A program made the translations under genes and the position numbers. From an uncultured Bacilli bacterium (GTDB lineage Bacteria > Bacillota_I > Bacilli_A > RF39 > UBA660), in NCBI GenBank assembly GCA_910588195.1, contig CAJUPN010000004.1, positions 62,001 to 126,000 on the forward strand: a DNA stretch of 64,000 bases, given 5' to 3'. The notes beneath the pieces were generated by a model. That model saw nothing but the letters and a program-made list of their open reading frames with translations. It was not told the origin of the DNA and made no database searches. How positions within the stretch are numbered: position 1 is the first letter of the stretch; each line of letters begins with the position of its first letter. Shown here piece by piece: positions 8,773 to 17,563 of this stretch.

Positions 8773-10917
8773 TTATAATGCTAAAACATAAGGATTATTT
8801 CTTGTTCCATCACCACTACAAACATTAACATTCGTTGCTCTAACAAGTGGTTTTACATAAGATCTTTGTCCACCATATTGCTTATGTTTAGTTAATGCAG
8901 AAGCATAATAGAAGAAAGCATTAGTTGCTGTAGTAGATTCATTAGCATGCTTATGTGGTTGATCCAAATAAACTGTAAATCTTTCTGAACCACTATCTAA
9001 TAGCCAATATTCAGGACTTGCATATACAGCATTAGAATATTTTTGCAATAAACTTCCAGTCAAAGTATAAGCTGTACGAGATGCCCCCCCTGGTATAGCT
9101 GGAGTTAATAATTTACCAGAATTACCAAATACTTGACTAGCCCAACTATTAGCCTCTTTCAAAATCTCATCATTAGCAACATTGTAAGTATAATGTTTCC
9201 AAACTAGCATATCACAAGTCTGTTGTTCTGCATAACCTTTTTTAACTGATAAAGGAGAAACAAGTTTACCAGTGACTCCATCCAATGCTAATAACATGGA
9301 TTTATCAGAAGAGTATCTCTCCAAAACAACTAATAATTGATTTTTATAAGATGCATAGATAACCTTATTTTGGAAATAACATGAACTACCACTACTTAAA
9401 CAACAATTAGCTGCACTAGTACATCCAACAGAACTTTGTTCTACAAGATTAGTAAGTTGATTTGTTAATTTTGTATTATAGCGAGTCCACTTTCCAGCAT
9501 ATCCTTCTCTATTAATTGCTCTAAAATAAATGTTTGTATACTCATAAGCTTTATCAGGACAAGTCTCACCATTTCCTTTTAATAAAGTAACATCCTTATT
9601 AGTAATAACAGCATTTTTTGTAAATAAGTTATCACTTTCTTGATCAATTCTTTTATTAACATTTGCATCGTTTGTAAGTTTAAATTCATATTTAGCTATT
9701 CCAACTGGAGACTGTTTTCCAGTTGTATCACTATTAATTAAATATGTATTTTCAGTTGCCCAAGCATTTGGAGTTTGTGAAGAAATATATGGTTCTGGCA
9801 CAACTAATTCGGCTTTAAATCTTCCTTCACCCGATGCTTCATATTGATAATCAGTATCATAATGTCCATGAACAATTACATCAAGTTTATATACTTTATC
9901 ACCATCATCAACTTGAGTTTCTGGGAAACTTCTAACATAACCATTAGTTACATTCTCCCATCCCCCTAATTCAGGGTCATTCTTTCTTTTTGTTATTTTA
10001 AGTTCTGTAGTTGCTACATCAGCACCCTCAATAAATGGTTGATAAGTTAAATAATTCCAAGATCCATCATTATTGTAACTTGTTTGATAAAAGTTTTCTG
10101 AATCACAATTACTACAAATTTGGAATTTATTTTGATATACATCTACATCATTACCAAAATCATAATCAGTAACATTCGTTTTAAAAGATGGTTTAACCTT
10201 TGCAAGTACTCTTAAAACTCGAGTAGCTTGTTTTCTTACACCACTTTCTGTTACCCAATTATAAACTATATCATAGTTCCCAGCTTGAACTGTTCTCTTA
10301 CCAACTTTTCCCGTTCTAGGATTAGTATAATTTTCAAACTCTGATGGCAAAGTACAAGTAAAATTATATTTATCAATGTTCTTAACCCCATTTGCATCAG
10401 TACCCTCTAAATTAATTAAATTACCATCCTCATCACTAAGAGAAAGTTCATAACTACCAAGTCCACGCATACAATCATATGGTTCTCCCCATACTACATA
10501 GTCACTCATAGCAACTAAAGTTTGTTCAGACTTTGTATCTTTTAATGGATATTCAAAAGTTACAGCACCATTTGTCGAATCCAAACTTGCTTTAACTAAT
10601 TCTTTTAAATCAATCTTTTCTTTAGTATATGGATTTTTCAAATCTTCATCTAGTCCTCCATAAGAAACTAAATCTCCTAAAGTTATATAAATATATGCTC
10701 TACTAACATATAGCTCATTAAATGCATCAGGATGCATATCAGCATATACGCTAGCGGCTGATTTTACTTCTGCAACAAAACGGTCATAATCATTATCTTG
10801 CGTATTTTTAGATATATTAGTCATATTATATATTACTATTCCACCAATTATACCAAGTAAAACAATTGTAACTAAAAGTTCAACAAGAGTAAAACCTTTT
10901 CTTTTTGATTTTTTCAT
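8773..10917 (-). CDS. Giant prepilin-like surface protein (type IV pilin signal)
   Basis: A 714-residue protein whose first residues are a class III prepilin signal: basic leader MKKSKRKG, cleavage after Gly8, then FTLVELLVTIVLLGIIGGIV with the conserved Glu at mature position 5. Typical pilins have 120-200 residues, so this is a pilin N-terminal helix carrying a very large extracellular part with Ig-like stretches and many cysteines (for example CSNCD, CCLSSGSSC), which suggests disulfides. I start it at ATG 10917; an in-frame GTG at 10929 overlaps the AAGGAG ribosome site. It leads an operon with the arylsulfotransferase. No pilus ATPase, platform protein or prepilin peptidase is in the window. 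Confidence 0.82.
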   Translation of the reverse strand: MKKSKRKGFTLVELLVTIVLLGIIGGIVIYNMTNISKNTQDNDYDRFVAEVKSAASVYADMHPDAFNELYVSRAYIYITLGDLVSYGGLDEDLKNPYTKEKIDLKELVKASLDSTNGAVTFEYPLKDTKSEQTLVAMSDYVVWGEPYDCMRGLGSYELSLSDEDGNLINLEGTDANGVKNIDKYNFTCTLPSEFENYTNPRTGKVGKRTVQAGNYDIVYNWVTESGVRKQATRVLRVLAKVKPSFKTNVTDYDFGNDVDVYQNKFQICSNCDSENFYQTSYNNDGSWNYLTYQPFIEGADVATTELKITKRKNDPELGGWENVTNGYVRSFPETQVDDGDKVYKLDVIVHGHYDTDYQYEASGEGRFKAELVVPEPYISSQTPNAWATENTYLINSDTTGKQSPVGIAKYEFKLTNDANVNKRIDQESDNLFTKNAVITNKDVTLLKGNGETCPDKAYEYTNIYFRAINREGYAGKWTRYNTKLTNQLTNLVEQSSVGCTSAANCCLSSGSSCYFQNKVIYASYKNQLLVVLERYSSDKSMLLALDGVTGKLVSPLSVKKGYAEQQTCDMLVWKHYTYNVANDEILKEANSWASQVFGNSGKLLTPAIPGGASRTAYTLTGSLLQKYSNAVYASPEYWLLDSGSERFTVYLDQPHKHANESTTATNAFFYYASALTKHKQYGGQRSYVKPLVRATNVNVCSGDGTRNNPYVLAL

Positions 10918-10945
10918 AATCAAACACACTCCTTATTCTAAAAAT

Positions 10946-10974
10946 AATATATCACAATTTAAAATTATAGTAAA
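10946..10974 (-). promoter_or_regulatory. Sigma-A promoter of the prepilin-arylsulfotransferase operon
   Basis: On the minus strand TTTACT at 10974-10969 and TATATT at 10951-10946 with a 17-base spacer, 28 bases before the ATG. Confidence 0.7.
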
Positions 10975-10990
10975 GATTTTTGAGGTAACT

Positions 10991-11947
10991 TTAAGAATTA
11001 ATAAAGCAGCCTAAGCTAGAAAAATTTTCTCCAAAACATATATAATAATTTTGATCAACTGGAACTTGATAAGCAACCTTAACTAAAGCAAATTCCCCAT
11101 TTTTTATTTTGTTCACATTACTACTTATTGCATCAATAGTATAATAATTTTCATTTACTAAAAAGAAATTATTCTTATAATAAGTATCAAACAAATAAGT
11201 TTTCATAACAGGATTTATCGTTCCTTCTCCCAAGTATTCTAAATCATTTAAGGTTACACGATACTCTACTCCTGCCCATTTAAACCCAGGGTATAAATTT
11301 TGACTTGTTGTAGCTACTAATTCATTTATTTCAGTTTCTTCCAAATTCCTAATTATTTCAACATCCACATCAGTTACTTTATTGTTTGTTTGATCTAAAA
11401 GCCCTCCAAATGTGATATTACCAATATTTACTGGCGACATCAAATTACTATAAACGCCTTTGTTTTTGGTCATAAAAGTTTCTTTTGGAATAGTAACATT
11501 TGTTGTCGCAGGTGTAGTTTTAATAGGTGTATTTTTCTTAAAATGTTTTCCCATAATAACAGACATTAATACTAAAAAAACAACAACTGCGATTCCTAAA
11601 ATAATGTAATAAATCTTACTCATATCTTTTTTTTGTTTTTCCACTTCACTAGTTAATACAGGAGCTACTTCAACACTTACGTTAGAATTTATATTATTTT
11701 CTTGTTGTAATGAATTATTATCTATCATAACCTGTGGACTCGAAACTGGTGCAGAAGCATTTTCATTTATTCCCTCAGCCACTAAATTATTGTTGTTAAC
11801 AGAACTTGTATACACGCTTTCTTCTTGAACATTAGCGTTTGAAATATTTTCTCCATTTTGATTAGTAGGCAAGCTAACAACAGCACTACAATTTGGACAA
11901 ATTCCACCATTAAACAACCCTTCAAAACCACAATTAGGACACTTCAT
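10991..11947 (-). CDS. Zinc-ribbon membrane protein of unknown role
   Basis: 318 residues. The N-terminus is a small zinc ribbon, CPNCGFEGLFNGGICPNC at residues 3-20, with two CxxC pairs. A Ser/Asn/Val-rich linker follows, then KKDMSKIYYIILGIAVVVFLVLMSVIMG, a single membrane helix near 113-133, and an outer domain of about 180 residues that begins with a Thr-rich stretch. The layout (cytoplasmic zinc ribbon, one helix, outer domain) is common in uncharacterised proteins of low-GC Gram-positives. I do not recognise the outer domain. A promoter TTTACT / TAATAT with 17-base spacing lies just upstream, partly facing the promoter of the small gene at 12050. It lies 73 bases upstream of the prepilin operon in the same direction, so a shared role is possible but unproven. 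Confidence 0.78.
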   Translation of the reverse strand: MKCPNCGFEGLFNGGICPNCSAVVSLPTNQNGENISNANVQEESVYTSSVNNNNLVAEGINENASAPVSSPQVMIDNNSLQQENNINSNVSVEVAPVLTSEVEKQKKDMSKIYYIILGIAVVVFLVLMSVIMGKHFKKNTPIKTTPATTNVTIPKETFMTKNKGVYSNLMSPVNIGNITFGGLLDQTNNKVTDVDVEIIRNLEETEINELVATTSQNLYPGFKWAGVEYRVTLNDLEYLGEGTINPVMKTYLFDTYYKNNFFLVNENYYTIDAISSNVNKIKNGEFALVKVAYQVPVDQNYYICFGENFSSLGCFINS

Positions 11948-12004
11948 AAAATCACCCTTCTATTCTAGTAAATATTAACATAGATATAACTAAAAGTAAA
12001 TAAA

Positions 12005-12033
12005 TTTACATAAAATGAGTCCTTTGATATAAT
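12005..12033 (+). promoter_or_regulatory. Sigma-A promoter for the 67-residue protein gene
   Basis: TTTACA at 12005-12010 and perfect TATAAT at 12028-12033, 17 bases apart. AAAGGTGAT follows at 12038, before ATG 12050. Confidence 0.75.
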
Positions 12034-12049
12034 TAATAAAGGTGATAAC

Positions 12050-12253
12050 ATGAAAAATAAAACGTACAAAACAGAAGTCCCAAAAGAAAATAGTAAAATA
12101 TACTTTCATATGGATAAAATTGAAGCTACATTAGCAAAAAAACCTTATATAATTCCAGCAAGTAAAAGTGGCACATACTCCAAACTAGAAAAAACAAAAA
12201 AACGAGAAGAAGAAAAAATAAAAAAAGAACTTAAAGAATACACTAAGTATTAA
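12050..12253 (+). CDS. Small very basic protein of unknown function
   Basis: 67 residues, rich in Lys and with a charged helical end (KTKKREEEKIKKELKEYTKY). No signal peptide or membrane segment. The good promoter, the AAAGGTGAT ribosome site with five-base spacing and the isolated position between minus-strand genes support a real gene. The composition is that of a small nucleic-acid-binding or ribosome-associated protein, but nothing specific can be assigned. Confidence 0.65.
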   Translation: MKNKTYKTEVPKENSKIYFHMDKIEATLAKKPYIIPASKSGTYSKLEKTKKREEEKIKKELKEYTKY

Positions 12254-12266
12254 TTAAGTCTCTAAA

Positions 12267-13250
12267 CTATAATATTTTTATCCATTCAATCTTTAGAGAA
12301 TATATATCAAACTCTAAAGATTTTTCTTTTGCACAAAGGCTTAAATTTTCTCTTTTCTCTCTATCAGTTAAAACAGTTTTTATCCTTTCATACATAATAT
12401 CCTCATCCCTGTTTTCAATTAAATAGCCATTAATATCATCAACTATAAAAGAAGTATCATCTAAAATATCTGAAAAAGCAACAACAGGTACTCCATAACT
12501 CATTGCTTCCAACATTGATAAATTAGAAGTATCTTTTTCAGCACAAGTTACATATAAAGAACTTTCAAGTAATTCATTTTCCATCTCGCTCTTATTTAAA
12601 AGACCCTTAAAATATACATTAGGTATTTTGGACTTTTTTAAATAATCTTCTAAATTTTTTCTTTCTTCTCCAACACCAATTATTATTAAGTTTGTCTTTA
12701 TTTCTTTTTGAACTTTAGCAAATATATCAATTAAATTTTCGAGTTTTTTATCTTTAGTTAAGCGACCAATAAAAATTAAATTATCACCACTTGCCAGTTT
12801 CTTATCTTTTGGAAGTTCAATTGCATCATTAATAATTATGACATTATCATTACACCCAAGATAATGATTCTTCAAATATTTGTTTGGAACAACAATAAGA
12901 TCATATTTAGATAATAACTTATCTTTAACAAAATTTCTTTCTTTATGAGCCCACAAAATTGTTTTACATTTGGCATATTTAATTACATACTTGCTAAACT
13001 CTTCATCGGTAGAAATAACAACATCACTATCCTTAAATAAATCAGTATAAAATTTTCTACATTCTAAAACTTGGGGATTATAAATACTCACCTTAATCTT
13101 TGAATTTATAATTATCGAATCATTACTACTATTCAAAAAAAATATTTCAACATTATATAAATCCACCAAACTATTTGCTAAAGCAATAATTTCTCTTGTT
13201 TTACCGCTAAAGTCTTTTTCTAAAGCAAGCAATGTCATTTTCTTTTTCAT
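12267..13250 (-). CDS. Glycosyltransferase, GT4-like (GT-B fold)
   Basis: 327 residues from ATG 13250; an in-frame GTG two codons earlier overlaps the AGAGGTG ribosome site. The C-terminal Rossmann half carries family 4 features: NLIFIGRLTKDKKLENLI (the donor-site GRL...K motif), GVGEERKNLEDYL, VYFKGLLNKSEM, then CAEKDTSNLSMLEAMSYGVPVVAF, the E-x7-E region where the usual ExFGxxxxEAMA is replaced by a Thr-Ser-Asn-Leu variant. It transfers a sugar from a nucleotide donor, most likely for a surface glycan or glycolipid. It starts two bases after the stop of the GT2 gene and forms an operon with it. Acceptor and donor cannot be read. Confidence 0.85.
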   Translation of the reverse strand: MKKKMTLLALEKDFSGKTREIIALANSLVDLYNVEIFFLNSSNDSIIINSKIKVSIYNPQVLECRKFYTDLFKDSDVVISTDEEFSKYVIKYAKCKTILWAHKERNFVKDKLLSKYDLIVVPNKYLKNHYLGCNDNVIIINDAIELPKDKKLASGDNLIFIGRLTKDKKLENLIDIFAKVQKEIKTNLIIIGVGEERKNLEDYLKKSKIPNVYFKGLLNKSEMENELLESSLYVTCAEKDTSNLSMLEAMSYGVPVVAFSDILDDTSFIVDDINGYLIENRDEDIMYERIKTVLTDREKRENLSLCAKEKSLEFDIYSLKIEWIKIL

Positions 13251-13252
13251 AT

Positions 13253-14092
13253 TCACCTCTTCTTACTTAGTAAAATATCTAATTCTAAAACTATTCTAAG
13301 TAACAATTTTTGAAAAAAGTTAATTTCATGATAAGTAGAATGATAATAAACTACACTATCACGAAACATTTGCTTTTTTCCTTTATTTTTATAATTCTTA
13401 TCAACACTAACAGAATATAAATGTTTAACTTTAATGTCATTACACAATATTATATCTAAGCCTAAAGATTTAACCTTATTACATAAAATAAAATCTTCAT
13501 AATATAAAAATACATTTTCATCCATAAAATTTATTTTTTTTAAAGTATCACTAGCTATCAAAAAAAAGCAGGTAGAGATAACTTCAACAAAACTAGTTGA
13601 ATCATCATAATAAGATTCATTATATTCTAGTCTTTGATTATTTATAAAATTTTTAATTAAGGGACTATTAGACAATATATCGTGCCCAATTGTTACATCT
13701 TTTCTTCCTTTTAAAATACTACCTCTTTCAAGAATTTGTGGACCAACCAAACCAACACTTTTCTTATTAAGTATATCAAGCATTACTTCTAAATCTTTTT
13801 CAGACATTATAACAATATCTGAATTACTGACAATAATATTACACTTTCCATATTTTTCAATTAAATAATTAGAACCAACATTAATAGCACCACTATATCC
13901 TAAATTATTTTCATTGAAAAGTACTGTTACCTTTTTTTCTTCCATAGTTGTAAGCAATTCAATTTGATCTTCTCTAGAATAATTATCAACTACAACTATT
14001 TCATCAATACAAGAATAATTTTTTATATTATCTATTAAATGTTTAGTAGACTTAAAATCATTGTAATTAACAATTAAAAAACAATTCTTCAT
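13253..14092 (-). CDS. Glycosyltransferase, GT2 family (rhamnosyltransferase-like)
   Basis: 279 residues, GT-A fold. The start is ATG 14092, after AGGGTGGT. Family 2 landmarks: FLIVNYNDFKSTKHLI at the N-terminus, IVVVDNYSRED near residue 32, NLGYSGAINVG near 62, the metal-binding NSDIVI (a DxD variant, NSD) near 90, and LYYEDFILCNKVKSLG near 200, the ED pair of the acceptor site. This pattern is common among polysaccharide rhamnosyl- and galactofuranosyltransferases. It leads the two-gene glycosyltransferase operon. A soluble cytoplasmic protein acting at the membrane is expected. Confidence 0.88.
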   Translation of the reverse strand: MKNCFLIVNYNDFKSTKHLIDNIKNYSCIDEIVVVDNYSREDQIELLTTMEEKKVTVLFNENNLGYSGAINVGSNYLIEKYGKCNIIVSNSDIVIMSEKDLEVMLDILNKKSVGLVGPQILERGSILKGRKDVTIGHDILSNSPLIKNFINNQRLEYNESYYDDSTSFVEVISTCFFLIASDTLKKINFMDENVFLYYEDFILCNKVKSLGLDIILCNDIKVKHLYSVSVDKNYKNKGKKQMFRDSVVYYHSTYHEINFFQKLLLRIVLELDILLSKKR

Positions 14093-14110
14093 GCTTACCA
14101 CCCTATAATC

Positions 14111-14139
14111 ATTGTAACATTTATTCTTTTAGAAGTAAA
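14111..14139 (-). promoter_or_regulatory. Sigma-A promoter of the glycosyltransferase operon
   Basis: Minus strand TTTACT at 14139-14134 and TACAAT at 14116-14111 with 17 bases between, 18 bases before the ATG. Confidence 0.7.
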
Positions 14140-14195
14140 TTATCTAAAAAAGACAATTTTTTTTATTTTATACTAGATTTTTTCATAATTTATGC

Positions 14196-14201
14196 TATAA
14201 T
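14196..14201 (+). promoter_or_regulatory. -10 box before tRNA-Lys
   Basis: Perfect TATAAT at 14196-14201, 22 bases before tRNA-Lys. No clear -35 box lies 17 bases upstream. Confidence 0.5.
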
Positions 14202-14223
14202 TAAGAAGTGCTTAAGAGCAAAC

Positions 14224-14299
14224 GTCTCCTTAGCTCAGTTGGTAGAGCAACTGACTCTTAATCAGTGGGTCTAGGGTTCGAATCCCTAAGGGGACACCA
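14224..14299 (+). tRNA. tRNA-Lys (anticodon CUU)
   Basis: 76 bases with encoded CCA. Acceptor GTCTCCT with AGGGGAC (one G-T pair), D arm TAGCTCAGTTGGTAGAGCAA, anticodon stem CTGA/TCAG around CTCTTAA giving CTT, T arm TAGGGTTCGAATCCCTA. Confidence 0.97.
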
Positions 14300-14314
14300 T
14301 TTTTTATTTTTTAC

Positions 14315-14343
14315 TTGATTTTAGAAAAAGTATTTGATAAAAT
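14315..14343 (+). promoter_or_regulatory. Promoter of tRNA-Ile and tRNA-Glu
   Basis: TTGATT at 14315-14320 and TAAAAT at 14338-14343 with 17 bases between, 22 bases before tRNA-Ile. Confidence 0.6.
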
Positions 14344-14364
14344 TAACTAGTACTGAAACAAAAT

Positions 14365-14441
<77 letters not shown>

Positions 14442-14450
14442 TTTTGTATC

Positions 14451-14527
14451 GGCCCGTTGGTGAAGTGGTTTAACACACATGCCTTTCACGCATGCATTCA
14501 TGGGTTCAAATCCCGTACGGGTCACCA
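14451..14527 (+). tRNA. tRNA-Glu (anticodon UUC), copy 1
   Basis: 77 bases with encoded CCA. Acceptor GGCCCGT with ACGGGTC, anticodon loop CTTTCAC giving TTC, T arm CATGGGTTCAAATCCCGTA. An identical copy lies at 19142-19218. Confidence 0.96.
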
Positions 14528-14537
14528 AATTAAAATT

Positions 14538-14560
14538 AACACACGTCAGTGTGTTTTTTA
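14538..14560 (+). terminator. Terminator of the tRNA cluster
   Basis: AACACAC at 14538-14544 pairs with GTGTGTT at 14549-14555 over a GTCA loop and is followed by T residues, 11 bases after the tRNA-Glu CCA. Confidence 0.8.
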
Positions 14561-14565
14561 TTGCT

Positions 14566-15717
14566 TTAAAATCTTAAATGATTAGTATATACTTTCCCCC
14601 TATCAAAGCTATCTGTACTAATTACTTTATTTTTTATATAACTATTAACCATAAGAGAATTCATATTTAACTCCTCTACTATTCTTTTTTCTCTATTTAT
14701 GATTATAGGCGGAATAAAACATACATTGTAATCCTTATCTAAATATTCTTTGAAATCTGATCTTGCTGTTAAAGAACTAGTTATAATAGTTTTATCTGGT
14801 GAGGATGTAATTTTGCTAACACCACAACATCTAATTAAAATGTCTAAGTAATTGTCCTTAGTTATTTCAATAACTTTTTTAAAATTATCTTTGGGTGAAT
14901 CGGTATATAATTCTAGTTTTTCAAAAAATCTAAACAAATCTTGTCTCAGTTCAATCATCCCTACTGAAACCATTATTACTTTCGAATCATATATTCGACA
15001 ATTAAAATGATAGTAATCAACATAATGCAAAAGAGCATCACAAGTATTAAAACTCACACATCCCGATTTTAAAATTATTGAAGCATCACTTAATTCCGGA
15101 AGTGGATTAATTTTTATAAAAGTTCCATTACTATTATCAACACAAGATTCTTTCTTAGTTAAAAACCAATCCTTCTTTTCTAAATAATAATTACTATAAG
15201 ATGCCGCCTCATGAGCAGTTGATTGCATATTATATAAATACCCTTTAGAAGTTAATAGCCAATTATTAGGCAAATAACATTTTACTAATGAACCGTCAAT
15301 GTTTCCAATATCTATTAAAGCTGAATTGCATAATTGCATTAAAGAAATAAAATATTCTTTTTCAAATAAGGTATTATCAATCCTATGCAAAAGCTCTAAG
15401 ATAGAACCAAAACTTTGTATTCTATTTTTCATTCCCAAAAGTGTTAAATCATCATCCCCATTAGTCATAAAATTTAAATACCTCATTTTATATAGATGTA
15501 ATAAATTTTTTAAATGACAATTATCATATTTATCATCGCACGAATCTAAAGTAAATTTTATAAATAATTCTCTAATTTTAGGAATTAAAGCAATAATGTT
15601 TTGATATTTATCATAAAACCACTTTGGTAATCTAGAATTTTCTAACTCATTATTAATATTTTTTTGAACATTAACAGGCAGATAAAAATCATTTTCTATT
15701 TCAGCATAATATTGCAC
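14566..15717 (-). CDS. Unrecognised soluble protein, 383 residues
   Basis: I do not recognise this protein. It has no signal peptide and no clear membrane segment, and it contains scattered Cys (CDDKYDNCHL, CGVSKI, RCC) but no obvious metal motif. The N-terminal half looks alpha-helical and the C-terminal half mixed. It has its own consensus-like promoter (TTGACT at 15780-15775, TATAAT at 15757-15752, spacer 17) and ribosome site AAGGTG, so it is a single-gene unit between the tRNA cluster and the envelope genes. Codon use is like its neighbours. Confidence 0.7.
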   Translation of the reverse strand: MQYYAEIENDFYLPVNVQKNINNELENSRLPKWFYDKYQNIIALIPKIRELFIKFTLDSCDDKYDNCHLKNLLHLYKMRYLNFMTNGDDDLTLLGMKNRIQSFGSILELLHRIDNTLFEKEYFISLMQLCNSALIDIGNIDGSLVKCYLPNNWLLTSKGYLYNMQSTAHEAASYSNYYLEKKDWFLTKKESCVDNSNGTFIKINPLPELSDASIILKSGCVSFNTCDALLHYVDYYHFNCRIYDSKVIMVSVGMIELRQDLFRFFEKLELYTDSPKDNFKKVIEITKDNYLDILIRCCGVSKITSSPDKTIITSSLTARSDFKEYLDKDYNVCFIPPIIINREKRIVEELNMNSLMVNSYIKNKVISTDSFDRGKVYTNHLRF

Positions 15718-15751
15718 ATTAACACACCTTACTCAAGTAAATTTAACAATT

Positions 15752-15780
15752 ATTATATATTTTCAATATTTAATAGTCAA
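15752..15780 (-). promoter_or_regulatory. Sigma-A promoter for the 14566-15717 gene
   Basis: Minus strand TTGACT at 15780-15775 and perfect TATAAT at 15757-15752, 17 bases apart. Confidence 0.78.
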
Positions 15781-15802
15781 TAAAGTTTAATATTTAATAA
15801 AT

Positions 15803-15832
15803 AAAAGAATCTGTTAATTAGATTCTTTTTTA
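15803..15832 (-). terminator. Terminator at the end of the 15814-16473 gene
   Basis: AAGAATCT and AGATTCTT form a hairpin with T tracts on both strands; it overlaps the stop codon and is probably bidirectional. Confidence 0.7.
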
Positions 15833-16473
15833 CATAAGTTATTTTTGTTTTTATAAGAAAACAAATTATAACTATAAAGAAGTTTTGGTTCTCCTATCCA
15901 TCTTTCATTATTTTTATATTCCAAAAGATAAGTTTTAACTACCACCATATCTTCATCTTTTATTTTACAGATATCTTTATTACCTTTTATTAATTTATTA
16001 TCTTTTATTCCTATAAAGCTTACTGTAATGCCATCATCATCAAAAGTAATACTTGAATTAATATCCAAAATGAAACCCTTATATTCAGAAATAAGGTAAG
16101 CATTGTCAACGCTTTTATTATAAAAAAGCAGCTGAGCTTTGGAATCTACAGTATAACTAATAACTATTAATTCATCATGATAAATAGAAAAATAATTATA
16201 AACACTTTCTACATTAGAAACTTCGTAATCATTAATCTTTAGTATACTATCTTTATAAGTAATCTTTACTCCATTCTTTTCATAAGTAAAATCGTCTCGA
16301 TTTCCTAAACTTAAAGTCTTAAAAGAATCCCCATAATTATATATATCTTCATCATTGACTTCACTTTCTTTAAATAGTTTATATTCAATATTAGGATTTA
16401 ATAATTTATTTATAAGAAAACATCCTACTACTATTAGTAATAAACTAGTTAAAATTGCTATTAACTTTTTCAA
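15814..16473 (-). CDS. Unrecognised membrane-anchored or secreted protein
   Basis: 219 residues. An N-terminal hydrophobic segment (LIAILTSLLLIVVGCFLINKLL, residues 4-25) can act as signal anchor; VGC at 16-18 is not a good lipobox, so an anchor is more likely than a lipid. The rest is beta-rich and acidic, with no motif I know. It lies 39 bases after the 16513-17502 gene in the same direction, with a weak hairpin between. Confidence 0.65.
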   Translation of the reverse strand: MKKLIAILTSLLLIVVGCFLINKLLNPNIEYKLFKESEVNDEDIYNYGDSFKTLSLGNRDDFTYEKNGVKITYKDSILKINDYEVSNVESVYNYFSIYHDELIVISYTVDSKAQLLFYNKSVDNAYLISEYKGFILDINSSITFDDDGITVSFIGIKDNKLIKGNKDICKIKDEDMVVVKTYLLEYKNNERWIGEPKLLYSYNLFSYKNKNNLCKKESN

Positions 16474-16489
16474 AAATCAACACTCCTAT

Positions 16490-16522
16490 AAAAAAAATAA
16501 TTGAAGTATCAATTATTTTTTC
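16490..16522 (-). terminator. Hairpin between the 16513 and 15814 genes
   Basis: AAAAAATAATTGA and TCAATTATTTTTT form an A/T-rich hairpin across the stop codon at 16513. It may end or only dampen transcription into the next gene. Confidence 0.5.
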
Positions 16523-17502
16523 ACTATACTTATTAAATTATATGTATTGCCATTTTTTTGAAATTTATATTCAACACTTAATAATCTATTTTGTATTTTT
16601 GTAATATCCAAATCATCAGTAACAGTAGTTATTCGATAATTCATATTATTTGGATTATAAATAGCTCCATCTTTAACAACATAAGCTCTAGCTTCTAAGG
16701 TTAAAATATCGCCTTCTTCATAACCATTAACTAAAATATTTTTAATAATACTTTGGTTTAAATTTTCTTCACCAATTGCCATATAACAAGAATTAGAGCT
16801 AGAATAAGCATAGTTTAAACCATTAACATTAAAGTTACTTTGAGTATAACCATCAAATGAACCAAAAATGTCTTTATAGGAATTCTTTAAAGAATCCTCA
16901 CTTAAAGTATGAATAATTCCATCAACAGTTATATTGCTTAAATCAAGACTTAAATAAGCCATTGCAAGCTTCTCAGCTATTGGTAAACTCTCTATCAAAA
17001 TATTACCTTTCACTAAATCAACATTAGCAATTTTCAACTTATCCATTAAATAACCATAATTTTTAATGTAATAAGCTCCATCTTTTATTTCTTCAGTAGT
17101 TGTTGTCTCTGTTATTACACTATTATTACCAACTGTCGTTTTTCTTGTATAAGATTTATCAATTACAGTTAAATTATCAGTTTGATACAATCTAAATAAT
17201 ATATATAATAAGGATCCAACTACAATTAATAAATATATATATAATCTAAATATTTTAAAACTTTTAGCTCTACTAAGTTTCTTCTGTTCTTTATTTATAT
17301 CTTTTTTTATATCATCAATTAATTCAGCTTTTATATCATTTTTAATTCCATTTTTATAATTTTGATCAAAAGAAGTTTTTATATCATTAACCACACTATT
17401 TAAAACATCTTCTTTAACAGATGAGTGTATTTCTTCAATGATCTGTTCAGTCATTTCTTCTTTTACTTTTTTAGGAATTTTAACTTCTTCCTTTTTTGGC
17501 AT
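16513..17502 (-). CDS. Unrecognised single-helix protein with a cytoplasmic coiled-coil tail
   Basis: 329 residues from ATG 17502, chosen because GGAGGA lies eight bases upstream; an in-frame ATG seven codons earlier precedes that site. Residues 1-85 are a Lys/Glu/Ile-rich amphipathic segment with repeated short units (EEIHSSV, NDIKTSF, NDIKAEL, DDIKKDI), likely a cytoplasmic coiled coil. A membrane helix (LYIYLLIVVGSLLYILFRLY, about 88-107) follows, then an outer domain of about 220 residues with no known motif. It lies upstream of the 15814 gene and 39 bases downstream of the polysaccharide deacetylase gene, all in one direction, so they may form one envelope operon. Confidence 0.68.
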   Translation of the reverse strand: MPKKEEVKIPKKVKEEMTEQIIEEIHSSVKEDVLNSVVNDIKTSFDQNYKNGIKNDIKAELIDDIKKDINKEQKKLSRAKSFKIFRLYIYLLIVVGSLLYILFRLYQTDNLTVIDKSYTRKTTVGNNSVITETTTTEEIKDGAYYIKNYGYLMDKLKIANVDLVKGNILIESLPIAEKLAMAYLSLDLSNITVDGIIHTLSEDSLKNSYKDIFGSFDGYTQSNFNVNGLNYAYSSSNSCYMAIGEENLNQSIIKNILVNGYEEGDILTLEARAYVVKDGAIYNPNNMNYRITTVTDDLDITKIQNRLLSVEYKFQKNGNTYNLISIVKK

Positions 17503-17563
17503 ACTACATATCCTCCATAACAATCTATAACTTAATTATATATTATAAATTGTAAATTGGCAA

